Shown here: positions 1-8,258 of the stretch, piece by piece
How positions within the stretch are numbered: position 1 is the stretch's first letter
Layout: every line of letters begins with the position of its first letter
Assembly (NCBI RefSeq): GCF_019710635.1
Contig: NZ_JAIFZS010000063.1
Location: 1-64,000 of the forward strand
Length of the DNA: 64,000 nt
From: Mycolicibacterium xanthum
GTDB taxonomy: Bacteria; Actinomycetota; Actinomycetes; Mycobacteriales; Mycobacteriaceae
Reading direction: 5' to 3'
Notes under the pieces: model-generated
Databases searched by the model: none
Told to the model about the DNA's origin: nothing
Seen by the model: the letters and a program-made list of their open reading frames with translations, nothing else
Program-made: the position numbers and the translations under genes

Positions 1-50
1 TCCTGTCCCCCGCGTTCGCCGAGCGGTTGGCTGCGGCCAAGCGCCGGTGA
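1..50 (+). CDS. 3' end of an unidentified CDS (partial)
   Basis: The third frame from the window edge reads LSPAFAERLAAAKRR followed by TGA at 48-50. The composition (Ala/Arg-rich with high third-position GC) looks like a genuine mycobacterial C-terminus, and it stops 1 bp before the bkdC stop codon on the other strand, a compact convergent arrangement. Too little remains to name the product. Confidence 0.4.
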   Translation, partial: LSPAFAERLAAAKRR

Positions 51-51
51 C

Positions 52-1314
52 TTAGAGATCGAGCAACGCCAGCTCGGGAGATTCGATCAGATCGCGCAGG
101 TCGCAAAGGAACGCCGCAGCCTGCGCACCGTCGACCAGCCGATGGTCGAAGGCACACGTCATCGCCATCGTCGGCCGCGCCACCACCGCGCCGTCCACCA
201 CCACCGGGCGAGGCTTGATCGAACCCATCCCGATGATCGCCGCCTCGGGATAGTTGATCACCGGCACTCCGTCGTCCAAACCCAAGGCCCCGAAGTTCGA
301 CACGGTGAATGTCGAGCCTTGCAGCTCTGCCGGTTTCACGGTGCCGTCCCGCGACTCCGCCACCAGCCTGGCCACCACCCGGGCAAACTCACGCGTCGTC
401 TTCTCCCCCGCGTCACGCACCACCGGCACCAGTAGTCCGCGCGGCGCCGCGACGCCGAACCCCAGATGCACGGTCGAGTGCAGGTGGATCTGCGGACCGT
501 CCGCGGTCTCCACCCAGGTCGAGTTCAGCCGCGGGTGTCGGCGCAGGGTCATGGAAAGCAACCGAAGCACCAGCACGAACGGTGTGACGGGCGCATCGGC
601 ATCGGCCTGTTCGCGCAGCCGGTCCCGCATTCGCAACAGGCCCGTGCAGTCCACCTCGACCCGAGTGTGTGCATCAGGGATCTCTTTGCGCGACATCGAC
701 ATTCGGTGCGCCATGGCCGCTTGCACCCCGTGCACCGGAACGGTCCCGCTCGGTGGTGCGCCGCGTTCCGCCGCGGCCAGCACGTCCTCCCGGGTGATCA
801 CCGACTCGCCTCCCGACGCGGGCACCCGGGCGAGATCGACCCGAAGGTCGGCCGCGAGCTTACGGGTGCGCGGCGCCGCGCGCGGACGCCTGACGGGCCT
901 TCGCCTGCTGCTGTCCATGGCGTCGTCGGCACCGTAGCCGACCAGTACGGGCCGCCGGATCGGCTGCGGCGAAACGTCATCGGGCACGGGCGCAACATCG
1001 GGCCCAGCCTCGGACTCGGGCGCGACATCGGACTCGGGCCGGGCCTCGGGCGAGACATCGGACTCGGGCTGGGTGGCGATCCGCACCAGCACGGCGCCGA
1101 CGTCGAGTACCTGGCCTTCGGCACCGCCCAGTTCGACCACCCGGCCGGCATACGGGCTCGGGATCTCGACCTGCGCCTTGTTGGTCTCCACCGTGCACAG
1201 CGGCTGGTTCAGCTCGACGTGGTCGCCGACCGCCACGGCCCACTCGGTGACCGTCGCATCCTCGAGGCCCTCACCCAGATCGGGAACCAGAAAGTCCCGC
1301 ACCGTCTCAGTCAT
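52..1314 (-). CDS. bkdC: Branched-chain alpha-keto acid dehydrogenase E2 (dihydrolipoamide acyltransferase)
   Basis: This is the E2 core of the branched-chain keto acid dehydrogenase complex. It transfers the acyl group made by E1 (BkdAB) to CoA through a swinging lipoyl arm. The 420-residue protein has an N-terminal lipoyl domain with the lipoylated lysine in VETNKAQVE (about K46). A Pro/Glu/Asp-rich linker follows, with an imperfect PESDV repeat (about residues 80-115), then a peripheral subunit-binding domain near RTRKLAADL. The C-terminal catalytic acyltransferase domain ends with the signature FDHRLVDGA (catalytic His about 391). I chose the ATG at 1314 because it overlaps the bkdB stop as ATGA, pointing to translational coupling; an upstream in-frame ATG would lie deep inside bkdB. 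It corresponds to Rv2495c of M. tuberculosis and is the last gene of the leucine catabolic operon. Confidence 0.93.
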   Translation of the reverse strand: MTETVRDFLVPDLGEGLEDATVTEWAVAVGDHVELNQPLCTVETNKAQVEIPSPYAGRVVELGGAEGQVLDVGAVLVRIATQPESDVSPEARPESDVAPESEAGPDVAPVPDDVSPQPIRRPVLVGYGADDAMDSSRRRPVRRPRAAPRTRKLAADLRVDLARVPASGGESVITREDVLAAAERGAPPSGTVPVHGVQAAMAHRMSMSRKEIPDAHTRVEVDCTGLLRMRDRLREQADADAPVTPFVLVLRLLSMTLRRHPRLNSTWVETADGPQIHLHSTVHLGFGVAAPRGLLVPVVRDAGEKTTREFARVVARLVAESRDGTVKPAELQGSTFTVSNFGALGLDDGVPVINYPEAAIIGMGSIKPRPVVVDGAVVARPTMAMTCAFDHRLVDGAQAAAFLCDLRDLIESPELALLDL

Positions 1315-2375
1315 GGCTTCTCCAGCGTGCGCTCGATGCAGTCCAGCAGCCGGTCCGGGCCCGGCAACCACAGCTTCTCGAGCCGGGCGGGCGGGTAGGG
1401 GGTGTCGAATCCGGTGGCCCGCAACACCGGGGCTTCCAGGTCGTAGAACAGCTCCTCCTGGATGCGCGCGGCCAACTCCGCGCCGAATCCCAGCGTCCGC
1501 GCGCCCTCGTGCATCACCACTGCGCGCCCCGTCTTACCGACCGAATCCGCGACGGTGTCGAAGTCCAACGGGTTCAGGGACCGCAGGTCGACCACTTCCA
1601 CACTCCAGCCGTGACCATCGGCGGCCATCTCCGCGGCGTTCAGCGCGGTCGGCACCAGTGAGCCATAGGTGATCACCGAGACGTCGGTACCATTGCGCCG
1701 CACCGCGGCCCGCCCGATCGGATCCGCAGGCGTCGTCGTGTCGACCGACTCACGCGCCCAGTACCGCCGCTTGGGTTCCAGATAGACCACCGGGTCGCGG
1801 CTCGCGATGGAATCCCTGAGTAGCCAGTACGCGTCGTTCGGAGTCGACGGCACGACGACCTTCAACCCTGCGGTGTGCACCCAGTAGCTCTCGGTGGACT
1901 CCGAATGATGCTCCACCGCACCGATTCCGCCGAACGACGGAATGCGCACAGTCACCGGCATGTCGATGTCCCCGTGTGTACGCGTCCGGTACTTCGCCAG
2001 GTGGCTGACGATCTGATCGAACGCCGGCGCCGCGAATCCGTCGAACTGGATCTCGGGCACCGGGACGAAACCGCGGATCGCGAAACCGACCGCGATACCG
2101 ATGATCGCCGACTCTGCCAGCGGGGTGTCGAAACACCTCGTGTCACCGAAGGTTTCGGCGAGACCGTCGGTCACCCGGAACACGCCGCCCAGCTTGGCGA
2201 CGTCCTCTCCGAAGACCAGCACACGTTCGTCGGCGGCCATCGCGTCGCGCAGGGCACGGTTGATCGCGTTCGCCATCGAGAGGGTCTCCACCTGGGCCGT
2301 CGGCAGCAGGCGCAGCCGTGGCGGCTCGGGCAGCTCACCACCGTGCGCCGCGGGCCGATCCATCATCTGGGTCAT
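1311..2375 (-). CDS. bkdB: Branched-chain alpha-keto acid dehydrogenase E1 beta subunit
   Basis: This is the beta subunit of the thiamine-diphosphate-dependent E1 decarboxylase, partner of BkdA. It is 354 residues, normal for the family. A transketolase pyrimidine-binding domain occupies about residues 33-210 (VFGEDVAKLGGVFRVTDGL, then the FDTPLAESAIIGIAVGFA stretch). The transketolase C-terminal domain follows (VITYGSLVPTAL and VVDLRSLNPLD). The start codon at 2375 overlaps by ATGA the stop of a small repeat-encoded ORF. Its Shine-Dalgarno GAGGAG is the last copy of a seven-fold 27-bp repeat array, so translation of bkdB is probably shaped by that array. It corresponds to Rv2496c. Confidence 0.93.
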   Translation of the reverse strand: MTQMMDRPAAHGGELPEPPRLRLLPTAQVETLSMANAINRALRDAMAADERVLVFGEDVAKLGGVFRVTDGLAETFGDTRCFDTPLAESAIIGIAVGFAIRGFVPVPEIQFDGFAAPAFDQIVSHLAKYRTRTHGDIDMPVTVRIPSFGGIGAVEHHSESTESYWVHTAGLKVVVPSTPNDAYWLLRDSIASRDPVVYLEPKRRYWARESVDTTTPADPIGRAAVRRNGTDVSVITYGSLVPTALNAAEMAADGHGWSVEVVDLRSLNPLDFDTVADSVGKTGRAVVMHEGARTLGFGAELAARIQEELFYDLEAPVLRATGFDTPYPPARLEKLWLPGPDRLLDCIERTLEKP

Positions 2376-2566
2376 GATTCTGCTCCTCGCGTGCGCGGTG
2401 TCTTCTCTGCTCCTCGCGTGCGCGGTGACTTTTCTGCTCCTCGCGTGCGGGGTGTCTTTTCTGCTCCTCGCGTGCGGGGTGTCTTTTCTGCTCCTCGCGT
2501 GCGGGGTGTCTTTTCTGCTCCTCGCGTGCGGGGTGTCTTTTCTGCTCCTCGCGTGCGCGGTGTCAT
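2372..2566 (-). CDS. Small ORF of seven nonapeptide repeats between bkdA and bkdB
   Basis: This 64-codon ORF begins with ATG 1 bp after the bkdA stop and ends in a TGA that overlaps the bkdB start codon (ATGA). It translates to seven tandem copies of the nonapeptide KTPRTRGAE, with the first Lys replaced by the start Met and one copy reading KSPRTRGAE. The unit is a multiple of three, so copy-number changes would keep the frame. Every unit also carries a GAGGAG ribosome-binding-like sequence. It may be a real basic peptide, or a coupling leader that lets ribosomes leaving bkdA reach bkdB. I know of no homologue and do not assign a function. Confidence 0.4.
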   Translation of the reverse strand: MTPRTRGAEKTPRTRGAEKTPRTRGAEKTPRTRGAEKTPRTRGAEKSPRTRGAEKTPRTRGAES

Positions 2567-2567
2567 C
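2379..2567. repeat. Tandem array of seven 27-bp repeats between bkdA and bkdB
   Basis: Seven head-to-tail 27-bp units fill this stretch exactly (2379, 2406, 2433, 2460, 2487, 2514 and 2541 are the unit starts). Units 3 to 6 are identical. Units 1, 2 and 7 differ at a few bases: GCG instead of GGG in the middle, TGACTTT in unit 2 and TGTCATC in unit 7. On the coding strand each unit contains CGAGGAGCAG, an anti-16S-type ribosome-binding sequence. Identical central copies flanked by diverged ends are typical of recent slippage expansion. Confidence 0.97.
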
Positions 2568-3644
2568 TCAGGCCTCCCTCGCCAGCTCGGTCATCAGCTG
2601 ATCGCGCTGACGCACGAGATCCGGGGTGATGTCGGCGTAGACGGTGTCGAAGACCTCGGCGACGTCGCCGTCGGGGGCACCGACGACCGCGTCGCGCAGT
2701 TCCACACGCAACCGCCTCGAGCGTGCCGCCACCCGCTCCTCGAGCCGGTCGGTAAGCACGCCGATCGACTGGAGATAGGTCCGGTACCGCGGAATCGGGT
2801 CCCGCTCCTCCCACTCCCGGACCTCCTCGGCGCTGCGGTACCGGGTCGGATCGTCGGAGGTGGTGTGCGGCCCGAGCCGGTAGGTGATCGCCTCGATCAG
2901 CGTGGGCCCGCCACCGCTGCGGGCCCGCTTCGCCGCCTCGGCCATTACCGCGAAGCACGCCAGTACGTCGTTGCCGTCCACCCGCACCCCGGGCATGCCG
3001 TACCCGGCGGCGCGATGGGCGATCGACGGTCCGGCCACCTGACGCTCGACCGGCACCGAGATCGCCCACTGGTTGTTCTGCACGAAGAACACGCACGGCG
3101 TCTGATAGACCGCCGCCAGGTTGAGCGCCTCGTGGACGTCGCCCTCGCTGGTGGCACCGTCGCCGAGGAAGGCTACGGTCACCGAGTCCTCCCCGAGCCG
3201 CTGGGCGGCCATCGCGGCGCCGACGGCATGCAGCCCGTGGGTGCCGATCGGGATCGCGACCGGCGCGCAACACTTGTCGGTGAAGCCGAGGCCGCCGTGC
3301 CACGATCCGCGCCACAACGCTCCGACCTGGACGGGTGGGATCCCGCGCAGCAGGTAGGCGCCGAGCTCGCGGTACTGCGGGAACAGCCAGTCACTCTTGC
3401 GCAGGCACGCCGCCGCACCGATCTGGGCGGCCTCCTGCCCACGACACGACGCGTAGAGCGCAAGCTCGCCCTGACGCTGCAGGTTGACGAACTCCGCATC
3501 CACGTCGCGGGTGACGACCATGAGCTCGTAGAGCCAGCTCAGCGTCTCCGGCGGGAGGTCGCGACCGTAGCCCCCGGACGGGGTGGGGGCACCGTCGGGC
3601 GCGACGAGTTGAACGGGGCCAGAAAGCCCACATGGATCGGCCAT
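2568..3644 (-). CDS. bkdA: Branched-chain alpha-keto acid dehydrogenase E1 alpha subunit
   Basis: This is the alpha subunit of the E1 decarboxylase, binding thiamine diphosphate and 2-ketoisocaproate, 2-ketoisovalerate or 2-keto-3-methylvalerate. The 358-residue protein shows the ThDP-binding motif from GDGATSEGDVHEAL to FVQNN (about residues 165-195), and the E1-alpha heterotetramer contact region near YRLGPHTTSDDPTRYR. The ATG at 3644 is preferred to the one 8 codons upstream because AAGGAGG lies just 5 nt in front of it. It is the first of the three bkd genes, about 97 bp downstream of citE on the same strand. It corresponds to Rv2497c. Confidence 0.93.
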   Translation of the reverse strand: MADPCGLSGPVQLVAPDGAPTPSGGYGRDLPPETLSWLYELMVVTRDVDAEFVNLQRQGELALYASCRGQEAAQIGAAACLRKSDWLFPQYRELGAYLLRGIPPVQVGALWRGSWHGGLGFTDKCCAPVAIPIGTHGLHAVGAAMAAQRLGEDSVTVAFLGDGATSEGDVHEALNLAAVYQTPCVFFVQNNQWAISVPVERQVAGPSIAHRAAGYGMPGVRVDGNDVLACFAVMAEAAKRARSGGGPTLIEAITYRLGPHTTSDDPTRYRSAEEVREWEERDPIPRYRTYLQSIGVLTDRLEERVAARSRRLRVELRDAVVGAPDGDVAEVFDTVYADITPDLVRQRDQLMTELAREA

Positions 3645-3741
3645 ACCGCCTCCTTCAGGTGGCGGCATGTTCGGCCGCCAGTCCGTGAGGTGCTCAGCGC
3701 ACTGGCGGTCAGAGCTAGATCCCCTGGTGGGAGGCTGTCAA

Positions 3742-4566
3742 CTAGTCGCCGGGGTGGGGCGCCAGCTGGACGATGCGCTCTGCTCGCCGGAGCACTGGGG
3801 CATCCACCATTATGCCCTCGAAAGCGAACACGCCTCGTTCTCGGCGCGCCGTGTCCAGCACCCGCCGCGCCCAGTCCACCTGATCATCGGTCGGCGCATA
3901 GGCGGCCCGCACGACGGCCACCTGCGTCGGGTGGATGGCGACCTTGACGTCGAACCCGACCGCCACGGCGTCGTCGGCCTCAGCCCGCAGGCCGTCGAGA
4001 TCCTTGATGTCGAGGTACACCGAGTCGAACGCCAGCCGGCCGTAGGCCTTCGCGGCCAGCAAGGTCTGCGACCGGACATGGCGGGCCACCTCGCGGTACG
4101 AGCCGTCCGGATACCGGTTGGCGGTGCCTCCGAGCACGGCGAACAGGTCTTCGGCACCCCAAAACAGGGCGAACGTGTTGTCGACACCCGCCAACTCGGC
4201 GACCCGCAGCGCGGCCAGCGGCGTTTCGATCAGCACGACGACCTGCCGCGGGGCCAGCGCGCTGACCTGCTCCGGCGCCTCGGTCTTGGCGAGCATCACC
4301 GTCGAATACGGGGTGCGCGCCAGCGCCTCCAGATCGAGCTGATGATCCGGGGTGTCGCTCGGGTTGACCCGCACCACGGTGCGCGCGGGATCCAGCGGCG
4401 TGTCGATCACGGCCTGCCGGGCCGCCGGCCGGTCCTTGGCGGCCACCCCGTCCTCGAGATCGAGGATCACCACATCGGCCGCGGCCGCGGCCTTGGCGAA
4501 CCGCTCCGGCCGGTCGGCCGGGCAGAACAGCCAACCGGGACCGGCGGCCAGCGTCGTCGCCGTCAT
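3742..4566 (-). CDS. citE: CitE-like beta-hydroxyacyl-CoA lyase
   Basis: This 274-residue stand-alone CitE-like lyase belongs to the HpcH/HpaI aldolase superfamily. Metal and substrate ligands are visible in LDLEDGVAAKDR (about 35-46), VVLIETPLAAL (about 111) and WGAEDL (about 138). The CitF/CitD partners of true citrate lyase are absent. The M. tuberculosis counterpart Rv2498c is reported to cleave (R)-3-hydroxy-3-methylglutaryl-CoA and citramalyl-CoA. That fits the last step of leucine breakdown and also itaconate dissimilation. The start codon overlaps the stop of the preceding MaoC gene by ATGA. The operon position is the main support for a leucine pathway role. Confidence 0.88.
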   Translation of the reverse strand: MTATTLAAGPGWLFCPADRPERFAKAAAAADVVILDLEDGVAAKDRPAARQAVIDTPLDPARTVVRVNPSDTPDHQLDLEALARTPYSTVMLAKTEAPEQVSALAPRQVVVLIETPLAALRVAELAGVDNTFALFWGAEDLFAVLGGTANRYPDGSYREVARHVRSQTLLAAKAYGRLAFDSVYLDIKDLDGLRAEADDAVAVGFDVKVAIHPTQVAVVRAAYAPTDDQVDWARRVLDTARRERGVFAFEGIMVDAPVLRRAERIVQLAPHPGD

Positions 4567-5069
4567 TGGCCACCTTCCTGGGGGCGCTTGCGCACCATGG
4601 TCTTGCGCGACGCCGTGGCCACGACGTCGCCGTGCTGGTTGCGGCCGGTGTGTGCAAACGTCACGATGCCCTCGCCGGGCCGGCTCTTGGATTCCCGCTT
4701 GTCGGTGACCTCGGTCTCGGCATAGAACGTGTCACCGTGGAACAGCGGCTTGGGGAAGGCCACTTCGCCGAAGCCCAGGTTGCCGACGATGGTGCCCTGG
4801 GTCAGCTGCGCCACCGACAGGCCGACCAGCGTGGACAGCGTGAACATCGAGTTGACCAGCCGCTGGTTGAACGGCGGCAGGGCGTCGGAGAACGCAGCGT
4901 CCAGGTGCAGCGCCTGGGTGTTCATCGTCAGCGTGGTGAACAGCACGTTGTCGGCCTCGGTGATGGTGCGGCCCGGCCGGTGCTGATAGATCACCCCGGG
5001 CTCGAACTCCTCGAACCACAGCCCACGCTGAACTATCACCTTCTTGTCGGCCGACTCCTGTCCACTCAC
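4563..5069 (-). CDS. MaoC-family hydratase (3-methylglutaconyl/itaconyl-CoA hydratase candidate)
   Basis: This 168-residue single-hotdog MaoC dehydratase-like protein is the Rv2499c equivalent. The hotdog core runs from FEEFEPGVIYQHRPGRTITEADNV through the FHGDTFYAETEV strand to the C-terminal TFAHTGRNQHGDVV strand. In this operon it would hydrate the double bond of 3-methylglutaconyl-CoA, made by AccA1/AccD1 carboxylation, giving the hydroxyacyl-CoA substrate of CitE; that is inference from pathway order. It starts with GTG, whose GTGA overlaps the fadE19 stop codon, so translation is likely coupled on both sides. Confidence 0.85.
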   Translation of the reverse strand: MSGQESADKKVIVQRGLWFEEFEPGVIYQHRPGRTITEADNVLFTTLTMNTQALHLDAAFSDALPPFNQRLVNSMFTLSTLVGLSVAQLTQGTIVGNLGFGEVAFPKPLFHGDTFYAETEVTDKRESKSRPGEGIVTFAHTGRNQHGDVVATASRKTMVRKRPQEGGQ

Positions 5070-6226
5070 AGGCCCAGCTCCCGGCCGATCAGCATCAGCT
5101 GCACTTCGGTCGTTCCCTCACCGATCTCGAGGATCTTGCTGTCGCGGTAGTGCCGGGAAACCGGGTACTCGTTCATGAAGCCGTAGCCGCCGAAGATCTG
5201 GGTGGCGTCGCGCGCGTTGTCCATCGCGGCCTCGCTGGCCACCAGCTTGGCGATCGCGGCCTGCTTCTTGAACGGCTTGCCGGACAGCATCAGTGAGGCC
5301 GCGTCGTAGTAGGCCGCGCGCGCCACATGGGCCCGGGCCTCCATCCGGGCGATCTTGAACGCGATCGCCTGGTTGGTGCCGATCGCGCGGCCGAAGGCCT
5401 CGCGCTCCTTCGAGTACTTGACGCTCTCGTCCACGCAACCCTGCGCCGCGCCGACCGACAGCGCGGCGATGGCGATGCGGCCCTCATCGAGGATGCGCAG
5501 GAAGTTGGCGTAGCCGCGGCCCCGCTCGCCGAGCAGGTTCTCCTCGGGCACCCGAACATCGTCGAAGCTCAGCGGGTGGGTGTCCGAGGCGTTCCAGCCG
5601 ACCTTGTTGTAGGCGGGCTCGGCGGTGAACCCCGGCGTCGGGACCGGCACCAGGATCGACGAGATCTCTTTCCTCCCATCGCGTTCCCCGGTCACCGCGG
5701 TGACGGTGACGAGTTTGGTGATGTCGGTGCCGGAATTGGTGATGAACTGCTTGCTGCCATTGATGACCCACGTTGACCCATCCAACTTCGCGGTGGTCTT
5801 GGTCGCTCCGGCGTCACTGCCGCCGCCCGGCTCGGTCAGCCCGAACGCGCCCAGCGCCTCGCCGCTGGCCAGCAGCGGCAACCATTCCTGTTTCTGCTCC
5901 TCGTTGCCGAAGCGGTACACCGGCATGGCGCCCAGCGACACGCCGGCCTCCAGGGTGATCGCCACACTCTGGTCGACCTTGCCGAGTTCCTCGAGGGCCA
6001 GGCACAGCGCGAAGTAGTCACCGCCCATGCCGCCGTACTCCTCGGGGAACGGCAGGCCGAACAGGCCCATGTCGGCCATCCCCGACACCACCTCGTACGG
6101 GAACGAATGCTCTTCATCGTGTTTGGCCGACACCGGCGCGACCACGCTCTGAGCGAAGTCGCGCACGGTCTTGGCCAGCTGCTCGTAATGGTCGGGCAGC
6201 GTTCCGGTCGTCAGACTATTGCTCAT
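5066..6226 (-). CDS. fadE19: Acyl-CoA dehydrogenase, isovaleryl-CoA type
   Basis: This is a flavin-dependent acyl-CoA dehydrogenase of 386 residues, equivalent to Rv2500c/FadE19. It should oxidise isovaleryl-CoA to 3-methylcrotonyl-CoA, feeding the biotin carboxylase encoded upstream. Visible signatures are the FAD/substrate loop FGLTEPGGGSDAG (about 130), the helical region GRAIGTNQAIAFKIA, and the C-terminal FGGYGFMNEYPV followed by EIGEGTTEVQ. The Glu at about 370 in the latter is the usual catalytic base position. The gene lies 30 bp after accA1 and overlaps the MaoC start by 4 bp. Chain-length preference rests on operon context rather than on residues I can read. Confidence 0.9.
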   Translation of the reverse strand: MSNSLTTGTLPDHYEQLAKTVRDFAQSVVAPVSAKHDEEHSFPYEVVSGMADMGLFGLPFPEEYGGMGGDYFALCLALEELGKVDQSVAITLEAGVSLGAMPVYRFGNEEQKQEWLPLLASGEALGAFGLTEPGGGSDAGATKTTAKLDGSTWVINGSKQFITNSGTDITKLVTVTAVTGERDGRKEISSILVPVPTPGFTAEPAYNKVGWNASDTHPLSFDDVRVPEENLLGERGRGYANFLRILDEGRIAIAALSVGAAQGCVDESVKYSKEREAFGRAIGTNQAIAFKIARMEARAHVARAAYYDAASLMLSGKPFKKQAAIAKLVASEAAMDNARDATQIFGGYGFMNEYPVSRHYRDSKILEIGEGTTEVQLMLIGRELGL

Positions 6227-6256
6227 GCGCGATTCGCTCCGCTTCTCGCTGGATGG

Positions 6257-8254
6257 TCATTCCTGCGGCTCCTTGGTTGCCGTTATCCGGGCCAGCACCT
6301 GGCCCACCTTCACCTGTTCGCCCGCGGCGACCAGCAGTTCCACCACACCGTCGACGGGTGCGGAAAGTGCGTGTTCCATCTTCATCGCCTCGACGGTCAC
6401 CACGACCGTGCCGGCCGTCACCATCCCCCCGTCTTCGATCCCGACCGCGACCACCGCACCGGGCATCGGGCTGGTCAGCTCGGCGTCGCCGCTGTGCTCG
6501 TCGTCGGGCCGCACCGGCGCCTCGCGGACCTCTTCAACGAGCACGACGCTCCCGGCACCGGCCAGCCAGATCTGGTGATCCGCCTCAGCGACGAGGTACT
6601 CCGTGCGAAGGCCGTCCAGGGTGACCGTCAGCCGGTCGCCCGCCAGCGTCGCGGTCAGCGCCCTGGCCTCGCCGCCGCCCTCGACGACGGCCGTGGCCCG
6701 CTCCGGCGAGCCGGTCAGGAAGACGTGGTCGGTGCGCTCGCCCGCCCGTAGCCGGATCGGGATGGGCGCGCGGCCGGCGATCCGCCAGCCCGACGGCACC
6801 TCCCACGGACTGGCGGGGGTCGCCGGCCAGGACAGGATCCACCGGTAGGCCGCGGCGGCGATCAGCGCGTCGTCGCCGGGCTCGGCGGGGCAGAAGCCGG
6901 GCAGCCTACGGTCGAGCAGCCCGGTGTCGAGCCGGCCGGCAGCGACGTCGGGATCGGCCAGCAGGAAGCGCAGGAACTCGACGTTGGTGGTCAGCCCGAG
7001 GACCGCGGTGCCGGCCAGCGCGCCGTCGAGCTCGCGCAGCGCTGCCGGTCGATCCGCCGCGTGCGCGATGACCTTGGACAGCATCGGGTCGTAGTCACTT
7101 CCGACCACCGTGCCCGCGGCCAGGCCGGAGTCGACACGGAGACCGGGGCCCGCCGGTTCGCGCAACGCGAGCACCTCGCCGCCGGTCGGCAGAAAGCCGC
7201 GCGCCGGGTCCTCGGCGTACACCCGCGCCTCGATCGCGTGCCCGTTCAGGTGCACCTGGTCCTGGCTCAGCAGCAGCACCTCCCCCGCCGCGACCCGCAC
7301 CTGCAGCTCCACCAGATCCAGGCCGGTGACCATCTCGGTGACCGGATGCTCCACCTGCAGGCGGGTGTTCATCTCCATGAAGAAGAACTCGTCGGGGCGG
7401 TCGGCCGACACGATGAACTCCACGGTGCCCGCCCCGGTGTAGTCGACGCTGCGGGCGGTGTCGCACGCCGCGGCGCCGATCCTGGCCCGCGTCTCGGCGT
7501 CCAGTAGCGGGGACGGCGCCTCTTCGATCACCTTCTGGTGGCGGCGCTGCAGGCTGCACTCGCGTTCGCCGAGATGCACGACGTTGCCGTGGGTGTCGGC
7601 GAGCACCTGCACCTCGATGTGGCGGGGGTTCAGCACGAACCGCTCCAGGAACAGCGTGTCGTCTCCGAACGCCGATGCCGCCTCGCGGCGCGCCGAGGTC
7701 AGCGCCGCCGGCAGGTCGGCGGCACGCTCGACCATCCGCATCCCCTTGCCGCCGCCACCGGCGGACGGCTTGACCAGCACCGGGTAGCCGACCTGGTCGG
7801 CCCCCGCGATCAACTCCTCGTCGCTGAGTCCCGGGCGCGAGATGCCGGGTACCACAGGGACACCGAACGCCGACACGGCGGCCTTGGCAGCGATCTTGTC
7901 GCCCATCGTCTCGATGGCCGCGGCGGGCGGCCCGATGAATGCCACACCGGCCTTGTCCAGCTCCGCCGCGAAATGCGCATTCTCCGAGAGAAATCCATAG
8001 CCGGGATGCACCGCCTGTGCACCGGTGCGCTCGATCGCCGACAGCAACGCCTCGATCGACAGGTAACTCTGCCGCGCCGGCGCCGGGCCCAGCCGCACCG
8101 CCACGTCGGCCTCGGCCACATGGCGGGCGTTCGCGTCGGCGTCGCTGAACACCGCCACCGAGCGAATCCCCATGGCGCGCAGCGTGCGGATGACCCGGAC
8201 CGCGATCTCTCCGCGGTTGGCGACCAGAACGGTGTCGAACAGTTGTCTCTTCAT
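6257..8254 (-). CDS. accA1: Acyl-CoA carboxylase alpha subunit (biotin carboxylase plus BCCP)
   Basis: This is the biotinylated alpha chain of an acyl-CoA carboxylase, expected to be the 3-methylcrotonyl-CoA carboxylase with AccD1. The 665 residues contain the N-terminal biotin carboxylase fold (VLVANRGEIAVRVIRT). An ATP-grasp domain with the glycine-rich loop VKPSAGGGGKGMRMV (about 160) and the carboxylase motif MEMNTRLQVEHPVTEM follow. The C-terminal BCCP domain carries the biotinylated lysine in VEAMKMEH (about K625). I placed the start at 8254, 4 nt after the accD1 stop; the longer reading frame would run into accD1. It corresponds to Rv2501c. Confidence 0.95.
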   Translation of the reverse strand: MKRQLFDTVLVANRGEIAVRVIRTLRAMGIRSVAVFSDADANARHVAEADVAVRLGPAPARQSYLSIEALLSAIERTGAQAVHPGYGFLSENAHFAAELDKAGVAFIGPPAAAIETMGDKIAAKAAVSAFGVPVVPGISRPGLSDEELIAGADQVGYPVLVKPSAGGGGKGMRMVERAADLPAALTSARREAASAFGDDTLFLERFVLNPRHIEVQVLADTHGNVVHLGERECSLQRRHQKVIEEAPSPLLDAETRARIGAAACDTARSVDYTGAGTVEFIVSADRPDEFFFMEMNTRLQVEHPVTEMVTGLDLVELQVRVAAGEVLLLSQDQVHLNGHAIEARVYAEDPARGFLPTGGEVLALREPAGPGLRVDSGLAAGTVVGSDYDPMLSKVIAHAADRPAALRELDGALAGTAVLGLTTNVEFLRFLLADPDVAAGRLDTGLLDRRLPGFCPAEPGDDALIAAAAYRWILSWPATPASPWEVPSGWRIAGRAPIPIRLRAGERTDHVFLTGSPERATAVVEGGGEARALTATLAGDRLTVTLDGLRTEYLVAEADHQIWLAGAGSVVLVEEVREAPVRPDDEHSGDAELTSPMPGAVVAVGIEDGGMVTAGTVVVTVEAMKMEHALSAPVDGVVELLVAAGEQVKVGQVLARITATKEPQE

Positions 8255-8258
8255 CCCG

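Noticed and set aside
2379..2567. Tandem repeats considered as a CRISPR array
   Set aside because: The units are directly contiguous with no unique spacers and no cas genes are present.
1875..3947. Plus-strand frame across bkdB, the repeats and bkdA
   Set aside because: It reads through the tandem repeats as monotonous VFSAPRVRG copies and is antisense to two well-defined enzymes.
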